This document shows, piece after piece, positions 11,341 to 25,100 of a stretch of 64,000 nucleotides of DNA (position 1 is the first letter of the stretch; every line of letters starts with the position of its first letter). This stretch comes from Combretum micranthum. Taxonomy: Eukaryota; Streptophyta; Magnoliopsida; Myrtales; Combretaceae. The position numbers and the translations under genes were made by a program. The notes below the pieces were generated by a model. That model was not told the origin of the DNA, made no database searches, and saw only the letters and a program-made list of their open reading frames with translations. The DNA lies in assembly GCA_024138025.1 (NCBI GenBank), contig JAMXBD010000638.1, forward strand, positions 558,001-622,000, written 5' to 3'.

Positions 11341-13180
11341 TCTTCTCTTATGATGCTAAGGCATCATATCAAGTGGCCTCAATAGAATTAAAAGAGTTGG
11401 AGAAACAGCTACAAGAACTCTTGGATCAAGGTTTTGTGCAAACAACTCTATCACCATGGAATACACCGGTTTAGTTTGTAAAGAAAGAAATGGATAAATC
11501 CCTGAGTTCATGCATTGATTATCGAGAGATGAATCAAGAATAAATACCTGCTCCCTAGGATTGAAGATCTCCTTGACCAACTACAAGGAGCAAATGTGTT
11601 TTCTCACGCTGATTTAAGATCAAAGTACCACTAATTAAGGATCAAATTAAAAGATGATTCGAAAGAATGCTTTTCAAACTCGTTATGGACACTACGAGTT
11701 TCTAGTAATGGCTTTTTGATTGCCCAAACACGAACCAAGTATATAAGTTTCTTTTGAATAAGTGTGTTATTGTCTATATGGATGACATCTTGATCTATTC
11801 AAAAACAAAGAAAAAAAATGAGAAAAAAGAGATAGCTAGAGTTAATCAAGGACTATGATCTCAAAATCAATTAGTGTCTACCTTACTCACAAAATAAAAG
11901 GAGTTGAGGATTTGGGGAAGCTAAGCATTGAATTTATGGGAGAAAGTGAGAAAATAGAGGTAGTTAATATAGTATGAAACCAACTTTGTTAGAAAGGATT
12001 AAAGAAGCTTAACACTAAGATGAGAAGATACAAAAGATAAAGAGGAAAATATAGAAAAAAGGTGTATTGATTTTTAAGATAAGAAATGATAATGTAGTAG
12101 GAACTAAAAGACGATTTTGCGTGTCGGAGAATAAGGAAATAAGAAAGAGTGCAACCCATAACTTGGGATAAACGGCACATTTAAGAAAAACCAAGATCTA
12201 CCAAAGTTTTAAAGATCGTTAGTAATAAAATAAGGAGAAACAAAGACATAGTCAATTATGTAATGAAGTGCTAACAAGGGAATAAGAGCATCAAAGGTCG
12301 AAAAGACTAGCAAAAATCTTTACTGATGTCGAAATAAGAATGGGACTAAATTTCCATAGATTTTGGGATTACCAATAATATCGACCTGAAGCAATGTCTT
12401 CTATGTCATAATTGATTGATTGACTAAGTTGGCTCATTTCATACCGATCAATATGACGTTTTCCATGGACAAGCTGACAAAGCCTTATGAAAGGGAAATA
12501 GTATGCTAGCATGGAATATCAGTTGAAATCATATCGGCTATAGGCATAAGAATTGCACCTAAGTATTGATCTAACCTACAAGAGGGAATGGAGACGAAGC
12601 TATGGACGGTCAGGATAAACGATTCAAACTTTGGAGAGACATAAAGAGCATGTGTCATGGGATTCAGAGAATGAGGAAACGCACAGAATAAACCAAGAAG
12701 TAAGAATAATCAGAAGATAAGGACCTTGGAATTTCAAAGGGAGATCATGTGTACTCAAGGATAAAGAGTATACATCATGTACGCCTCCAAGGAAAATTTT
12801 GAGCCTACAATACATTGGATCTTTTTGAAATACTAAAACAAGTTGGAAATCTAGCTTATCATCTAATCTTGTCACCAAACCTGTTGGGAGTATATGACAT
12901 GTTTCACATCTCTATACAACGATTGACCAAAGAACCAGTTTTGGAGTTAGAGCCAGTACTCTTAAAGGAGGATCCACCTATAAGGAATACCCAGTACAAA
13001 TCTTTAACCAAAATGTTCAAAAGTTGGGAAATAAGGGAATCAAGTATGTCAAGATACTATGGAGAAATCTTTCCCACAAGAAAGCAACATAAGGAACTAT
13101 GGACAAGATGCAACACAAGTACCCAAGGTTGTTTGAAGCTTCAAATATGAAATTTCAAGTTTTGAGGACAAAACTTTCTC
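11341..13180 (+). pseudogene. Decayed chromovirus (Ty3/gypsy) pol fragment: RT, integrase, chromodomain
   Basis: This is a degenerate pol remnant on the + strand. RT begins around 11350 with ASIELKELEKQLQELLDQGF, then [57 protein letters not shown], and the catalytic YMDDILIYSK at about 11775-11810. A remnant of the RNase H end (ELIKDYDLKIN) is near 11835. Integrase traces follow, including the PTLLERIKEA zinc-finger approach near 11975, TKSAHF/MTFSMDK-like core near 12420-12480, and DGQ...QRTIQT-like sequence near 12605. It finishes with VGNLAYHLILSPNLLGVYDMFHIS and a chromodomain (KYVKILWRNLSHKKAT*...KYPRLFEASN) at about 13030-13150. Frameshifts and stops are everywhere and the RNase H core is deleted. 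The chromodomain identifies a chromovirus. The long LTRs suggest the Tekay/Del clade, which is inference. Confidence 0.85.
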
Positions 13181-13194
13181 TAAGGGGGGTAGTT
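13181..13194 (+). other. Polypurine tract before 3' LTR
   Basis: TAAGGGGGGTAGTT lies directly between the chromovirus pol end and the LTR start TGTAAACCCC. This is the expected second-strand priming site, and it fixes the sense orientation of the whole LTR family. Confidence 0.8.
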
Positions 13195-16100
13195 TGTAAA
13201 CCCCTAAAGTTTTGGAATCGGTTTAGCTTAAACCCTAATCTGAAAGTCAACCGGAAACCCTAAAGTCAACAAAACCTTAGTTAGACATAATGGCTTAAGT
13301 CTGGTAATCCCGAATAAGCAACCCTGAGAAAGTAGATAAGAGTTTAGTATATAGAATAGTTCGTAATTACCTAAAGAAACTTAAAAAGATCAGATTAGTA
13401 AAACCGCGAATCGTTTTGAATCCGAACGGATACAGTTCTTGAAAAATATATCCCGAGACTTGGAATAGTAAAAATATTTCGAATATACCGCTAGACTCGT
13501 AAAAATATAAGGTTTTCAAAAATATCAGTTTTATAATTTTTCGGTAAGTAAAAATAATAGATATCGCAATTATACGCGTATTTTCTTACTACCGTTACTT
13601 TATTAGTCATATCTATTTTATATTACACTATTCATTACTATTCTATACTATTCTTTTCTCTCTACTTTTTCTAACACCTACTCTTACAATACCATAACCT
13701 ATAACCTTTACTTTTTACCTTTCCCATAACTTTTTTTGACATCTACCTTACTTATTACTTCATTAAATCAACAGAAATACAAAATAAAATATCTCCTCTC
13801 CCTCTCCTACACTATGGCTGGTGCCCCTCCCATCTCTCTCTCCCTCATTTTGTTTTAATTTTTTTTATTTAAAACACTTAATAATCACTTCACATTTTTC
13901 TATAAATACCTCCCTCCTTTTTCACTTCTTTCACACAATTACCACCCACAAAATTATTACCAAATCTCTCTCAAATTTTTCTCTCAATACTCTCTTCAAA
14001 TACTCTCTCAAAACTATCTCAAAAATCCTCTTAATGTTATCTCAAACCACCTTCTACATACACCAAACCCATAACCACATAATACTATAAAAACCTTATT
14101 TAGGTAAATTTTTCTTTACATATTTTTTTTCATGTCATGTAACTTTACATGACTATGGTGTGAGTTTCCAAAAACTAAATGTTATGGAATCTACACTATG
14201 TTCATGTGTTGTTCTGGTTCATGAATATCTATTTATGTTTATGTTGTTATTTTATTTTGTTCATATTATTATTGTTATTATATCTAAGTAGTATTATGTA
14301 TATATATATATATATTCTTTAGAGCATATAAGGTCACTTGTAATTTATTTATTTCCATGCAAAATAATTTATTTATTTCTTTCATTGCAATTTATTTATT
14401 TCTTGTTGTTTTAAGACTAGTCTCTAGTCTTAGACTTGCCCTCATCAAGTCAAAACAATTTTTCTTTATTTTATTTTATTTTCCTTTTGGGACTAGTCTA
14501 CTTCTTAGTCCCGGGAGCCTTGAAGAAGCTAAGACTCCCAATAATTAACTTTATTTATTATTTATGCTATTTTTGCTTGTTATTATTTCTCATAACCATG
14601 CCCACTAAGATTGTTGCCCAAATTTTCAAAGCCTCAATGTTACTTAATAAAATGGAGATTTTATCACCTAAGAATAATTTTACATGAAATATAAAATATA
14701 TGGTTTAACAAAAGTAAAGTTATTCCTTTCCAAGTTTTAAGAAAACCTCACTACAATTTTAGAAGCTACTTTAGTTTTGAAAAGCTTTTTAAATCATTTC
14801 TATATTACTTTATTTTAAAAAAAAAAAGAAAATGATTTTTGACACAAAAATGATTTCTATAAAAAACATAATATAAAAGGGAATCTTATGAAAAAAGAAT
14901 GAGAATTTTCAAATTAAGACCTTTTCAGGCAAATGATCAAAGAAAAATTGTATAGAAAATAAATAGGAAAATAGCACTAATATAGAGAATTTAGAAAAGA
15001 AGAAAATTTCTTTTCAAAAAAGTCATCTAGATATAATAAGTCAAACATAAAGTAATTCTTTGAAAGCAAAAGAAACAAAATATTCATTTCACAAGATTTA
15101 CAAAATGAACTTCTTGTAAACTATAGTTTTCTAAACTCCTAATTGACATTGTTTTACTCGAGAAACATGGATGGATAACAAACACTTGAGCATGAATAAA
15201 ATATGAGCTAAGTAGCTATAAAAAGGAAATTTCAACTATATAGATAACTAAGTATTTATCAAACAAATTTTGAATGATTTAAAGTTTGAAACAAAATTGT
15301 TGTTGGGATAGAAAAAAATTCGTGGTGAATCTGATCACCACTATTTTGGGGCCTAAATGGTTTAGTTTGTCAAAAATAGATTTAGAAATGGATAGATCTT
15401 TTCGAGTAGGTAGAAATCGGTATATTATATGCGCGATTCGGAGTTAAAATGACCAAGTTATGGCCATTTTAAATTGAAATTCTCCTTTATACGAACTTTG
15501 ACGTTTTCATGACATTGTGTTGTCAAGATTCAAGAAAGACATCACGAAATACTCATTTTGGGTATTTTCCTTGACTAGGTGATCCCGAGGAAGGATACCG
15601 ATACCCTAAGGACTATTTTGACTAAGTGGTTTGTGTGAGCGACTCATCCATTTAAAGAATTGTCGACATGGTATTGTGAGTTTATTTCCTTAAAATGCTT
15701 TCCTTGATTGTGCTTGTAGTCTAGTCGCATTAGAATTAAGAAAAGACAAATGGATATGTATGCAAGAAAATTTGTTGAAAGAATCCTAAGAATATCGAGG
15801 ACGGAATTGATTAAATGTTTGATTTAGTATAACATTGATTTGTATGAAACTCTATGATCACCTTAAATTTGATAATAATGATGCTATGATATCATAAATA
15901 AATTAATTCATGCATACTACGAAGTGAGTCACATTGCATTGGGTTATTATCCTTAGGTGAGAAGGATGGTAGCTTAGGTCGAAAGCAACACTTAGCGGAG
16001 TGACTGGAAGCAATTGCTTGGCGACATGGAATTAAATGCTTGGCGGAAAGTCCGAAAGCATGGCTCAATTCAATTAGATTTAATATGCTTGGTGATATTG

Positions 16101-16706
16101 ATCGAAAGCATAAATCTTTTTAACTAAAACTACTTGTTTTAAGGTTACGTATCACCAAACCCTGAATGGAGGCCGTAAATCCATTCAACATATAGTTCCG
16201 AAAAATTATATGCCTTGTTTGCCCACGTGTATGTTGCATTTCACTTGTCTGCTTAAATAACTTGTTTGAATTCCATTACACAAGAAGTTATTTATGGAAA
16301 TAGTTCTCACTAAGCCTATTAGCATATACCCCTATAGATATCTTTTGCAGTTTACCTATTTGTGGTTGAAGCCACGAGGACCCTGCAGCTAGGTACTTTC
16401 CTTTTGGTTAAGAAATTTCTAGATAAAGTTTTTGTATTGGATGAGATATAGACTTCATATAAATATTCTTGTAATAGATTATAGTTATTTGTGACTGGGG
16501 AATGCCCTTAAGATTTACAAGACTGTTGTTTTAACTAAATAAATATTATGAATCCTCTTTTCTTAAATTGTTATTATAGCTCCTTAAGTTTCATAATTCC
16601 ATGAATGGTCCTCTAAAAGTGTGAGAGCACACCTTACACTTAATATCAAAGCTTTTGGGAGTGACTAAGGTAATTATACGTTTAGGGTACCATTTGGGGC
16701 GTGACA
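13195..16706 (+). mobile_element. 3' LTR of the chromovirus, family A reference copy
   Basis: This 3,512-bp LTR runs from TGTAAACCCCTAAAG to GGGGCGTGACA. It directly follows a pol end with a polypurine tract, so it is the only LTR here whose internal partner is visible. The TATA box is at 13900-13910, leaving about 705 bases of upstream sequence and about 2.8 kb downstream, an unusually long R/U5 part. It contains the paired hairpins (14413-14512), the conserved core near 15410-15480 and (TA)n near 14300. The right flank ATATT (16707-16711) does not match the left flank of the block (AGGAT). There is no gene in it. Confidence 0.88.
13900..13910 (+). promoter_or_regulatory. LTR TATA box (CTATAAATACC)
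   Basis: CTATAAATACC is followed by TCCCTCC and a pyrimidine/CA-rich leader. It lies 705 bases into the LTR and is conserved in sister copies. Confidence 0.65.
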
Positions 16707-17750
16707 ATATTTCTTTTGGTGGGTCATCCAATATGGGGAAAAAGAAATAAGAAAGGGAAAATAATTGAAGTAGAAGAGGTATCTTTGAAACAACCTCATC
16801 GTTACATCTTATTTAATTGTGATGGAGTTCAAGAATTCATCAGGTGAGTCAATATATTTTTGATATTACGTGTTTTTTTTTTTCATTTTATTTAATGTCT
16901 AATAATTTTGTATTGTATTAAAATATCTCAATGTAGTAAGCATCAGAATATAGTTTACGGTGTACATGGAAGAAGAAAGCATAAATGGAAAAATGCACAA
17001 TCTCATATGAATGATTTTGCTAACTAGTTTAAGACTTGTGTTGAGAATGATGATAATATTCCTGATTATATTAAAGAATTGGCCAGAGGCCCAAGCAATA
17101 TTGCACATGCTTTTTCTTGCTATGTCATGAATGGATTTAGGTTTCACACTAGAAAATGTGTTATGAATTGTAAAACACAGAATAGTGGAGTTAGTTAGTC
17201 TGCTATAACATCAAGTTACGCAAGTTCAAAGGATCAAAATCCAATTATTGCTAATGTGACTTACTATGGTGCAATTGATCAAATTATACAATTGGATTAT
17301 TATGGAAGTTTTTAGATCATCTTATTCAGATGTGCTTGTTTCAAAGCAGAGTAAGATGATTTTGAATTGACACAAATTAACTTTAATAGATTGGTTGACT
17401 AAGATGATTCTTTTGTTATGACTTCTCAAGTGCAACAAGTATTTCATGTGTAAGATCCTTTAGATCTTGACTGGCACTTTGTTATGATGATCCCCAAAAA
17501 TTTATCTTTCACTGGTGAAGATTCTACATCAGTAGAAAATTTTGAAGATTCAAGCAATATCAGGTTGGAACAAATATTGGAATTTGTAGATGGTTTTGAT
17601 TTGTCTTGAGAAGGGGTTGAAGATACAACTATAGATAAGCCTCTAAGTAAACTATGTGCTAACACTAATACAAATGAGGAAGAAAATAACAATGAAGATG
17701 AAGCAGGAGAAGGAGATATTAATGATAATGATTTAGATTTTATAGACTAA
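16707..17750 (+). pseudogene. CACTA tnp2 pseudogene, C-terminal part (DUF4218/DUF4216-like)
   Basis: This is the C-terminal part of a TNP2-type protein. Exon 1 (16707-16843) encodes LLVGHPIWGK, KGKIIEVEEVSLKQPHRYI and LFNCDGVQEFI. A plausible intron with GTGAGT at 16844 and AG at 16936 follows. Exon 2 encodes SKHQNIVYGVHGRRKHKWKN, FTHxARGPS-like sequence, NVTYYGAIDQIIQLDYYGSF, INFNRLVD*DDSFVMTSQ and VQQVFHV*DPLDLDWHFVMM. Then comes an acidic tail (NEEENNNEDEAGEGD) ending at a TAA at 17748-17750. The blocks match the DUF4218 and DUF4216 regions usual at the end of plant CACTA transposases. Several in-frame TAG codons make it a pseudogene. Confidence 0.88.
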
Positions 17751-18014
17751 TTTGATTTAATTTTTTCCTATTTATTGATATAGCTTTTAACATCTAATAT
17801 AATAATATATTTCTACACAAGTTTTATATTTTTTATATTTTACCTTTTTTCAAATATTACATCTCTTTAATCATGAGAATATATAAAATGCTACATTAGT
17901 CCCTTTCGTACTTGTAGGTAGTAGTATACCTGTTAGGATAATTAAAATTCACATTTTTTTTGGTAAATGTTTGAAAAGATGTTGATGATGATGATGAAGA
18001 TGAGATGATGATGA

Positions 18015-18057
<43 letters not shown>

Positions 18058-18935
18058 TGCAACAATATTTATTTACATAACTTTAATTTTGGCCTTTTTG
18101 TTTGTTTACCTACGACATCTACTTTTAATTTGTCTTTTTTTTTTGTGAATTATTCAACATCAATGATGTGTAATATATTGATAGATAATTATTGAAGTTG
18201 ATTGGTTTAAAAATATAGCTGTTGTAATGGCATATTGTTTTTAAATCAACTAATTTTTATATAAAGTTGAATTTAGCCATAAATATATATTTTTTATCTT
18301 AAAAAAAATTCTGTTAAATACTTTCATAACTCCCTCTATTTCTTTACCTCTTTTAATAAAACAAATTGAAAGGAATTAAATAATTTCATAATTTCTTTTT
18401 CTTGTTTTCTTTCCTTCCATATTCATTCATTCCCCATTCTTTCCCTCATTGCAAAATGTTAATGGATTTCAACATTATTATTATATGCATATATATATGT
18501 ACCAAAAATGAAAAGAAGAAAAGTAAATAAGTTTACTTGTGAAGTAATTAATAATGGTATAATTATTTTTAGGGAAGAAAGATAGTGAAGTAAGGAATAT
18601 ATATTACTAACTATGTTGGAAGCAATGGCTATAAGATATTTTAAGGATTAAAATTCTTCTTTCTTTTATGGAATTCTCAAATTATATTGTGTAACCAAAT
18701 ATGAAAGTAGCCATCTTACAAGGAAGAGAGTGGTAATTTGATCAACTAAATAATTTGTTATTAAGGTTTGAAACATAAACACCACTAGTTTTAATTCATT
18801 CCCAGATATAGAAATATCCATAAAAGGTGGGAAAAAAATTTAGCAAGATTATGTGTGTGTGTGTGTGTATACATATATATAATATCACTTTAGAATATAT
18901 ATCATACCACTTTAATATGTCTAATATAGTGGTTC
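17751..18935. other. Non-coding CACTA interior with microsatellites
   Basis: No coding signal is visible. The stretch is AT-rich and probably the tnp2 3' untranslated region plus the inter-gene spacer of the CACTA element. It holds a GATGATGATGA-rich stretch near 17980-18012, an (ATT)n array at 18015-18057 and a (TG)n run at 18852-18868. Confidence 0.6.
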
Positions 18936-19630
18936 TGTAAACCCCCAAAGTTTTGTAATTAATTTAAGCTTAAACCTTAATTAGAAAGTCAACCGGAATC
19001 CCAAAGTCAACAAAACCCTAGTCTTTTGCAACCGTTCAACTCTGGCATTCTCGTTTAAGCAACCCTAGGGAAGTTAGTAAGAGATTAGTATGTAGAATAG
19101 TTCGTAATAACCTGAGGAAGCTTAAAAATATTAGATTAGTTAAACCACAGTTCGTTTTGAGCACAACCGGATGCAGTTTTCGAGAAGCGTGTCCCAGGAC
19201 TCAGATTAGTAAAAATATTTCGAATATACCATTAGACTCATAAAAATATAAGGTTTTCAAAAAAATCAATTTCATAATTTTTCGGTAACTAAAAATATCA
19301 TATATTGCAATTATACGCGTATTTTCTTACTACCGATACTTAAATTATCATGTTTACCTTACATTACACTATTTTCTACTATTCTATACTATTTATCTAT
19401 TTCTACTTTTTCTTACACCCTACTCTTATAAACCATACCTCTATTTCTTGCAATTTTCATTTCCAATACAACTTCACATATTTCATATCTTACTTTTCAT
19501 TAACAAAAAATACAAAAATAAAATTCACTCCCTCTCTCTCACTCAAGTAGCGCCGGCCATGCCTCTCTCCCTCCTCAATTTGTTTCAATTTTTATTTATT
19601 TAATTAACACAAATTTCCTCCCACATTTTC

Positions 19631-19640
19631 CTATAATACC
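19631..19640 (+). promoter_or_regulatory. LTR TATA-like box (CTATAATACC)
   Basis: This is at the same relative position as CTATAAATACC in sister LTRs but lacks one A. It is followed by CCCTCTTCC. Confidence 0.5.
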
Positions 19641-22157
19641 CCCTCTTCCTTCCACTTCTTTCACACTTTCCATACACAAGAAAATTACTCTCTCAAATTC
19701 TCTACAAGAATTCCCTCTCAAAGCTCTCTCAAGATTAGTTCTCTTAGGTAATAAGTCTTCAAGTTTTCTTTATGTTCATTTACTTAGTATGACCTTAGTG
19801 TGTGTTTTCTAAACCATGAAGGTTAAAAAAGCAACAATAGGTTCATACTTTGTTTTTGTTCATGAATCAAATTTCTTTTATGTTGCTTTTATGTATAGAT
19901 TATCTAAATATATCTATGTAGCTATATATATAATATATATATCTTTTAGAGCATATAAGCTCATTTGTTTTGCAATTTATTTACTACCTTGCAATTTATT
20001 TACTTTCATGTTGTTTTTAAGACTAGTCTTTCTAGTCTTAGACTTGTCCTCATCAGGTCAAAACATTTTCTTTTTCTTTATGGGACTAGTCTTTTCTTAG
20101 TCCCGAGATACCTTGATAAAGCTAAGGTTCTAATACTTTATTTATTTCTTTACTAGCTTATTTCTTTAAGTTATTATGTTTCCTTATGTTTCATAGCTTT
20201 ATGATTCATATTCATGCATGAACATAATGATTTTTGTCTCAATAAAATAAATAAGGAAAAGTTTTCTTAAAATAGAATTTTCCTCTAAAACTAAAAGGAG
20301 GAAGTAATTTTCATAAAAACTAAGGATTTATCTTAACAACTTTTCTAAGGAATTTAGAGGAGTTCATAGGAATTTTTACAAACATACATAACAAAGAAAG
20401 AGCTTCTTGAGTAAACAAAAGTTTTACTAAAACTTCACTTTTTCATCAAGTACTAGTTTGACAAAAGAAATTCTTTTCATGAAAATAGAATAATCTTAAG
20501 AAACAAAGATATTATTTCCATGAGTATAGAATTGTTATTATTTTCAAAAAGTATTAGAAACTAAGGAAATAAAATCATTCTTTGAAAATTTAAAGGACTA
20601 AGGAAATGAAATTTACTCATTTAAAATAACTTAAGATATTTTCAAAGCAAAATAAAAGAAATTTTCAATAGTTCTCACTTTTCCAAAATCTTTAACAGAC
20701 TTTACTTTTTCATGGTTTGAGACAACTTCATTAATTTCATACATTTGATATGGTTCAATAAATATATATGTATATACATTTCAAAGGTTTTACAAATCTA
20801 TCTCTTTAAGATGAGCTTTTGTTAAAAGAAGAAATTCAAGTTTTGTGAAAATTCATGGTGAATCTGGTCACCCCTATTTTGGAACACAAACAACTTAGTT
20901 TGATGAAAATGGTTTTAGAAATAGATAGATCTTTTCGAGTAGGTAGAAAATGGTATATAATATGCGAAATTCCGAGTTAAAATGAGCAAATTATAGCCAT
21001 ATTAAGTTGGAATTTCCTATAATCTGATTTTCCCTCGATTTTTAAGATAGATTTAGATTTTTCAAGAATAGAAATTCTATGAAAGATTCATTGTGGGTAT
21101 TTCATCTTGTTTAAGTGAAGAAGGAACTGAGATCACTTTCCCGAAAGACTACTTCGATTAGGAGCTACCGACATGGAGTCAGTTAATCCTTTACTATGTT
21201 ACATTTCCTTGTTTGTGCTTGTAAGCAGCAGCACTAGAAAATAAGGAAAAGATAAATGTACAAATATTGTGTGATTTGGATTTATGATTGGTTGAATATA
21301 AGTTAAGAATATCGAAAGAGGAATTGATAAATAAATTGTGATTCTTGCATTGATATGATGAGAATTGTTTTGATCGCCTTTAACTTGAACTCAACATTAA
21401 TTGGTTAAACTTATATTGAAAATGATTCATGCATATCATATTTGTGAGTCACATTTATTTCACTACTATTCTTCGTGTGGAAAACGAGAAAGTTGTAGTG
21501 GCGGCTAATAGGAGCCGGAAAGTCTACAGGGCGAGTGGGAGCCAGCAAGTCTACAAATATTGATGGTCGTATGGGCCTGTGACCTCCCAACCCCCAACAT
21601 TAAGGGCGTAAAATCCATGCTACACATGATTTCCAGTTAATTTTGTGTATTTTGTTTGCTTACGTGATTGGTGCATTCTCATATGATTGTTAAAATACTT
21701 GTTTGATTTATGGAAATGTCTTATAGATGGGAATTATCTCACTTAGCTAGTTTTGCTTTTACCCCTATAGCTTTTTGTTACAGTATGATTATCTTTAGTT
21801 GGCACCGAGGAGCCCCGTATGCCAGGTATGAGCCAAAGCTACTAGGAGTTTTTGGAAGAAGTTATATATATTTAGTTTTGAACATAAACTTCTAAGAAAA
21901 TCTCTATAATAGGCTTATAGTGTATTTATGTATACCTTGTTAATGGTTAGTTAATCAAGACTATTTGAGATGGGGGAATGCCCCTAAGAAGATGTAAGAG
22001 ATTATTATCCAATGAATATTCCAGGTTTATTATCCAATGAATATTCCAGATTTATTTATATAAGTTCTTGCATGCTTTTATTATCTGCTTAAATGTTATA
22101 TTCCTGTGAGTCTCCTACTATCTTGGAAGCACGCCTTGCATATGATATCGAAGCTCC

Positions 22158-25100
22158 TGTCACGCCCCGAGGGTATCCTAATAATAGTAACCAAGAAACA
22201 CTTGATTTCCATTACTAGTTTACCTTCCAGGAATGACATGATTTTATTAAACAGGATCTTTTAGTTTCTTGGATAGGATGAACAAACATATATAAGGCAT
22301 AAATTAGTAAACAACTATCACATAATAAAATATTACAGGCCATATGCTTTATAAATCCTTACAATACTTAGCTAATGATTCTAATGCACGTTACCTGCAT
22401 CAAAAAGATTAATAGAGATACATATATTCTAATCCTACACTTGTCTTTAAGCTTTTGTCTTCTAATTTCTTACCGAGATTGGGACCATGCTCCTGCTAGT
22501 AATGAGCCAGGGTCGTAGAGTAAACCTGAAAGGGCTGTTAGAGTGTGAGCTAAAACACAAGCTCAGTGAATAACTAAAACTTACCACATAATACATACAA
22601 GTTATTTATCAATCATATGAAATGCACCAATCAAACATATGTACATTACAAGCTTGGATAACTCGGAATCCAAACAGAATGAAGATTTACGCCCTCTCAT
22701 CGGGGTTGAAGGATCACAATCTATGGTCTACCTACCCAGGAGAGACTAAGCTTTCAGGAAACAATAATGTTCTAATTAGTTATCTCTTCAAGCTTATCAT
22801 GTTTTGTTATTTATTTCCTGTTTTAGCTTTAGAAACTCCACTAAGTGTTAGCTATTTCCATGCAATACCATAAGCAGCGTCCTTCATTTACCATTTAGTT
22901 CCTATGTTATTAACAGAACAAAGGTAATCTTGCAATTAACTAATAGCTTTCTTGCCTAGATAATTCAAGCATTACCAGAGATCCGAAAAACTAACACGTA
23001 GTAGGCTACCACTTACTCAAATGCTATTTATGTAAAATGTAATGCATGACAAATTTCCTTTACGGTACCAGTAGTTTTTAATCAATTTGGAGGTGATCAA
23101 ACATTACAGACATTCAATCATGTTATTTAGGTAATACAGACATATACAATTCCGTTGTAACTTACAATAGAGTGAATTGGCAATCAATGCAATATCACAC
23201 ACAATTTCCCCAAACCAAACATTACACCAAATTTTCATTATCTTTGATTTAAGATTCACTAACTTTACAAGCACAACCAATATAATAAGACTGAGTTACT
23301 CATCTGCCCATGTTATTCAGTCGTAGTAATCGTCAGGAAAGTCCTCACTAATATCCAAGTTACCTATTGAGATGAGTAATATAGTCATTAATTATATAAG
23401 ACTATATAACCTAGCTCCTATGAACACTTAAGTGTCCTAATGGTTTGCTGGGCTTCTGTTTTATTATTAACTAATTCTTTGAGGATAACCTTAAGTATTA
23501 ATTCATTGTTATCTCAAGTTACTTAATTTGATTTTGGTTTGATACTTAAATCTATTAATTGGGTACTCGAGAAGTTTAATAATTTGGCTAATTCATTTTC
23601 ATTGTCTAAAACTATTAGTTTTCTTTTCATTTACTTAATAAATTTTTCTTGTAAAATATAGATATCTCTATATTCACAAATTTGGATTATTTAAATTTCC
23701 ATTGTTATCTAATCATTTACAATTATTTATTTAAATACATATTTAGTATTCACTAGACTCGTAAAATTTTTCCTATAAACTAATTAAATACAATCTTAAT
23801 GAAAATAAATTTATTAATATAGAGATTTGTTAACTTAATTATAATTATTTTCAAAATTTTTCTTTTTGCCGTAAATAGTAAAAATATTAGTAACTAATAA
23901 TAATATATAATAATAATAATAATATAATAATAATTTCGAAAAAGACAATAGAATAAAATAAAGTAAAATAATTACTTTTCATAATAACAATACTTATATT
24001 ATTTGTTTTATACTTTAACCCATACTAATTGTGAGTTCTTATTAATTAATATTACTAAAATAATTTTAATCTTAACTTTTGAGTTTTATTTTAGAGTTTA
24101 CATATAATATTATTTCAGAAATGATAATTTCAAAAATTCTAAAAATTCTCTTAATAATATTAGAATATTAACAATTATAATTAGAAAACTTATTATACCT
24201 AAATTAATTAATGGGTGATTTATATTTCTAAAATTCATTTATGATTAATGTTAATAGGTTAAATATTTAAATATCATGTATTTAATAATACTAGAAAAAT
24301 ATTTTATTTTAAATTTAAATATTTTAAAAAAATTGAGGTTATATTACTAACTATTAATATTACTTATAATCTTTCCAGAAAAAATAAATAAATAAAGGAA
24401 TAATAATAATAATTCTAAAATTATTTATATTAATTATTATTCTATAATTAAATTTAAATAACTTCGTTTTTTTCTTGAATTTTCGCCGAGGGGTACACGG
24501 GTGGAACACGTCCTGTGTTTCCCCCCGTGCTCATCGAGGAAGCATTGTTCATCATCTTCCCCGATGAACTCGATTGATTTCGATCGATTCCAGACGTTAG
24601 GAAGTCGGTTTTTTGATTCCTTTGAGCTCCTATAACATCAAACTACTTAAATATCTCCATAAAACAGCAAAACAACAACATGTTACAAGCTTTTTCGAAT
24701 CGTCAAGATAGGTTAGGGTTTTCCAAAATCACCTTCGTCGTGGCTCCTCGATGAAATCCGAAGCTTCTAATGGACTTGGTTAGGTTCCTAAGATGTTCAG
24801 AAGTCAATCCCAATTCTTAGTTTCGAAAGAAAACACATGGAATTACATCAACTTACCTTGAGCTCGTTTTAAGCGTTTTTTTTCGTAGTTTTTGTTCTTA
24901 AATTCGAACTGGATTGGTTGATGTGTTTTAAATCCGATTCCCAGGCTAATTTAACTACTAATGAGGAGTGGTTTGATTCTGAAAAGTTTGAGAAAGGGTG
25001 ATGTCCGTTTGCTTATCCTTCAAGTATTCTTGATATAAGTATATATAGAGAAAAAGAATAAACGTTGGCTGCATGTTTCCTTCTCCATAATTGATCCGAA

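Noticed and set aside
11356..11580. Minus-strand open frame of 74 residues
   Set aside because: It is the antisense shadow of the chromovirus RT, whose + strand translation carries the family motifs.
7362..16706. One complete LTR retrotransposon bounded by two LTRs
   Set aside because: The LTRs are inverted, the left one is truncated at its inner end, gag and protease are missing, and outer flanks do not match.
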